A stretch of 64,000 bases of DNA, from contig CAYSUS010000003.1 in NCBI GenBank assembly GCA_964434165.1, positions 77,836-141,835 of the forward strand, written 5' to 3'. Shown here in pieces: positions 63,830 through 64,000 of the stretch. Under the pieces are notes generated by a model. That model saw only the letters and a program-made list of their open reading frames with translations, searched no databases and was not told the DNA's origin. Each line of letters begins with the position of its first letter. Position 1 is the first letter of the stretch. The DNA comes from CAYSUS01 sp964434165 (GTDB lineage Bacteria; Planctomycetota; Planctomycetia; Pirellulales; Thermoguttaceae). A program made the position numbers and the translations under genes.

Positions 63830-64000
63830 CTGAGCGCCGCCGGGCCGGTGCAGTGCGGTGGAAAAGTCCCGCAAGTCGGGCTGAGTTTCCTGCCGATACT
63901 CAACAGGCCAAGCGTAAGAGACGAACCAAGCCTCCCGTACCCGTAAGTATTCCGACGGAGGTGCCAACCCTTGAGCGTGAGCCGGGGTCCCTGAACGGCT
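63830..64000 (+). ncRNA. Structured RNA, possible 5' part of a group II intron (partial)
   Basis: A stretch with many stems: CCCG/CGGG (63868-63871 with 63877-63880), TGAGT/ACTCA (63882-63886 with 63898-63902), CCTCCCGT/ACGGAGG (63931-63938 with 63955-63961, one bulge) and AGCCG/CGGCT (63980-63984 with 63996-64000). The phrase gcggtggaaaagtcc resembles the domain-I tetra-purine segment ggtgaaagtcc of group II introns, and ctgaacggct is also intron-like. No reverse transcriptase is in the window because the element is cut by the right edge. It could be another structured RNA. Confidence 0.4.

Noticed and set aside
63728..63830. Minus-strand frame with ALTWDGNRRANMALSKTRSQ
   Set aside because: It looks protein-like, but I could not place it in a family and it has no good start or ribosome binding site; it may be part of the mobile element at the edge.

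Overview
The window is a high-GC bacterial segment whose gene content points to Planctomycetota, probably an environmental or metagenome-derived genome. The marker families are a Cys-type sulfatase, three DUF1080 (3-keto-disaccharide hydrolase-like) proteins, Tat-exported Gfo/Idh/MocA and sugar-isomerase proteins, a DUF1570 HExxH protein, a TIGR03790 protein, a FloA flotillin-like protein, an Lpg1974-like outer-membrane barrel, and intergenic low-complexity tags of the kind common in planctomycete genomes. This placement is an inference from gene families; no phylogeny was run. No tRNA, rRNA or CRISPR array was seen.

Layout. 1-7182: a partial thioredoxin-fold protein, a remnant of a PEP-utilizing enzyme, then a same-strand trio made of a GAF-domain membrane-fusion protein, a second membrane-fusion protein, and a PqqD-like / M50 site-2-protease / HlyD fusion. 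7192-10132 (minus): a LarA/DUF2088-like protein and an exported alpha-barrel protein interrupted by a 10-N gap. 10399-21492 (plus): a very large AsmA-like protein, an RNase Z-like MBL hydrolase, an MMPL/RND exporter, a PAS-PAS hybrid histidine kinase, small membrane proteins and a prepilin peptidase lacking its second catalytic motif. 21622-25650 (minus): an HtrA-like protease, recA and an ECF sigma factor. 26008-29798 (plus): a fatty-acid synthesis cluster rpmF-fabD-fabG-acpP-fabF without plsX or fabH.

29841-36982: an outer-membrane barrel, a phosphoesterase, a GAF-PilZ protein, trpG, a sulfatase and a sugar isomerase-like protein. 37065-37463 holds a damaged REP-associated tyrosine transposase (RAYT-type), and palindromic REP-like elements occur at three other sites. 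37639-46160 (minus): a kelch-like exported protein coupled to a DUF123 endonuclease-like gene, an MFS permease, a short-chain dehydrogenase and a long coiled-coil protein. 46161-51874: a DUF1570 protein and floA, diverging from a dynamin-like GTPase with two membrane segments, then a GT4 glycosyltransferase. 52046-63630: a carbohydrate-catabolism neighbourhood (Gfo/Idh/MocA, three DUF1080 proteins, a GH5-like enzyme), with a GT2 enzyme, a sigma-54 activator with an unusual N-terminus and a TIGR03790 protein. The right edge (about 63830-64000) runs into a strongly structured RNA that resembles the 5' part of a group II intron.

How it fits together. The exported sulfatase, GH5-like enzyme, DUF1080 proteins, Gfo/Idh/MocA oxidoreductase, isomerase and MFS permease form a loose polysaccharide and sugar-degradation complement. 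The fab cluster, AsmA-like protein, MMPL exporter, FloA and GTPase concern envelope lipids and membrane organisation. The most unusual unit is the 1571-7182 trio, which joins a peptide-recognition-like fold, an intramembrane protease core and three periplasmic-adaptor modules without an obvious ABC or RND motor.
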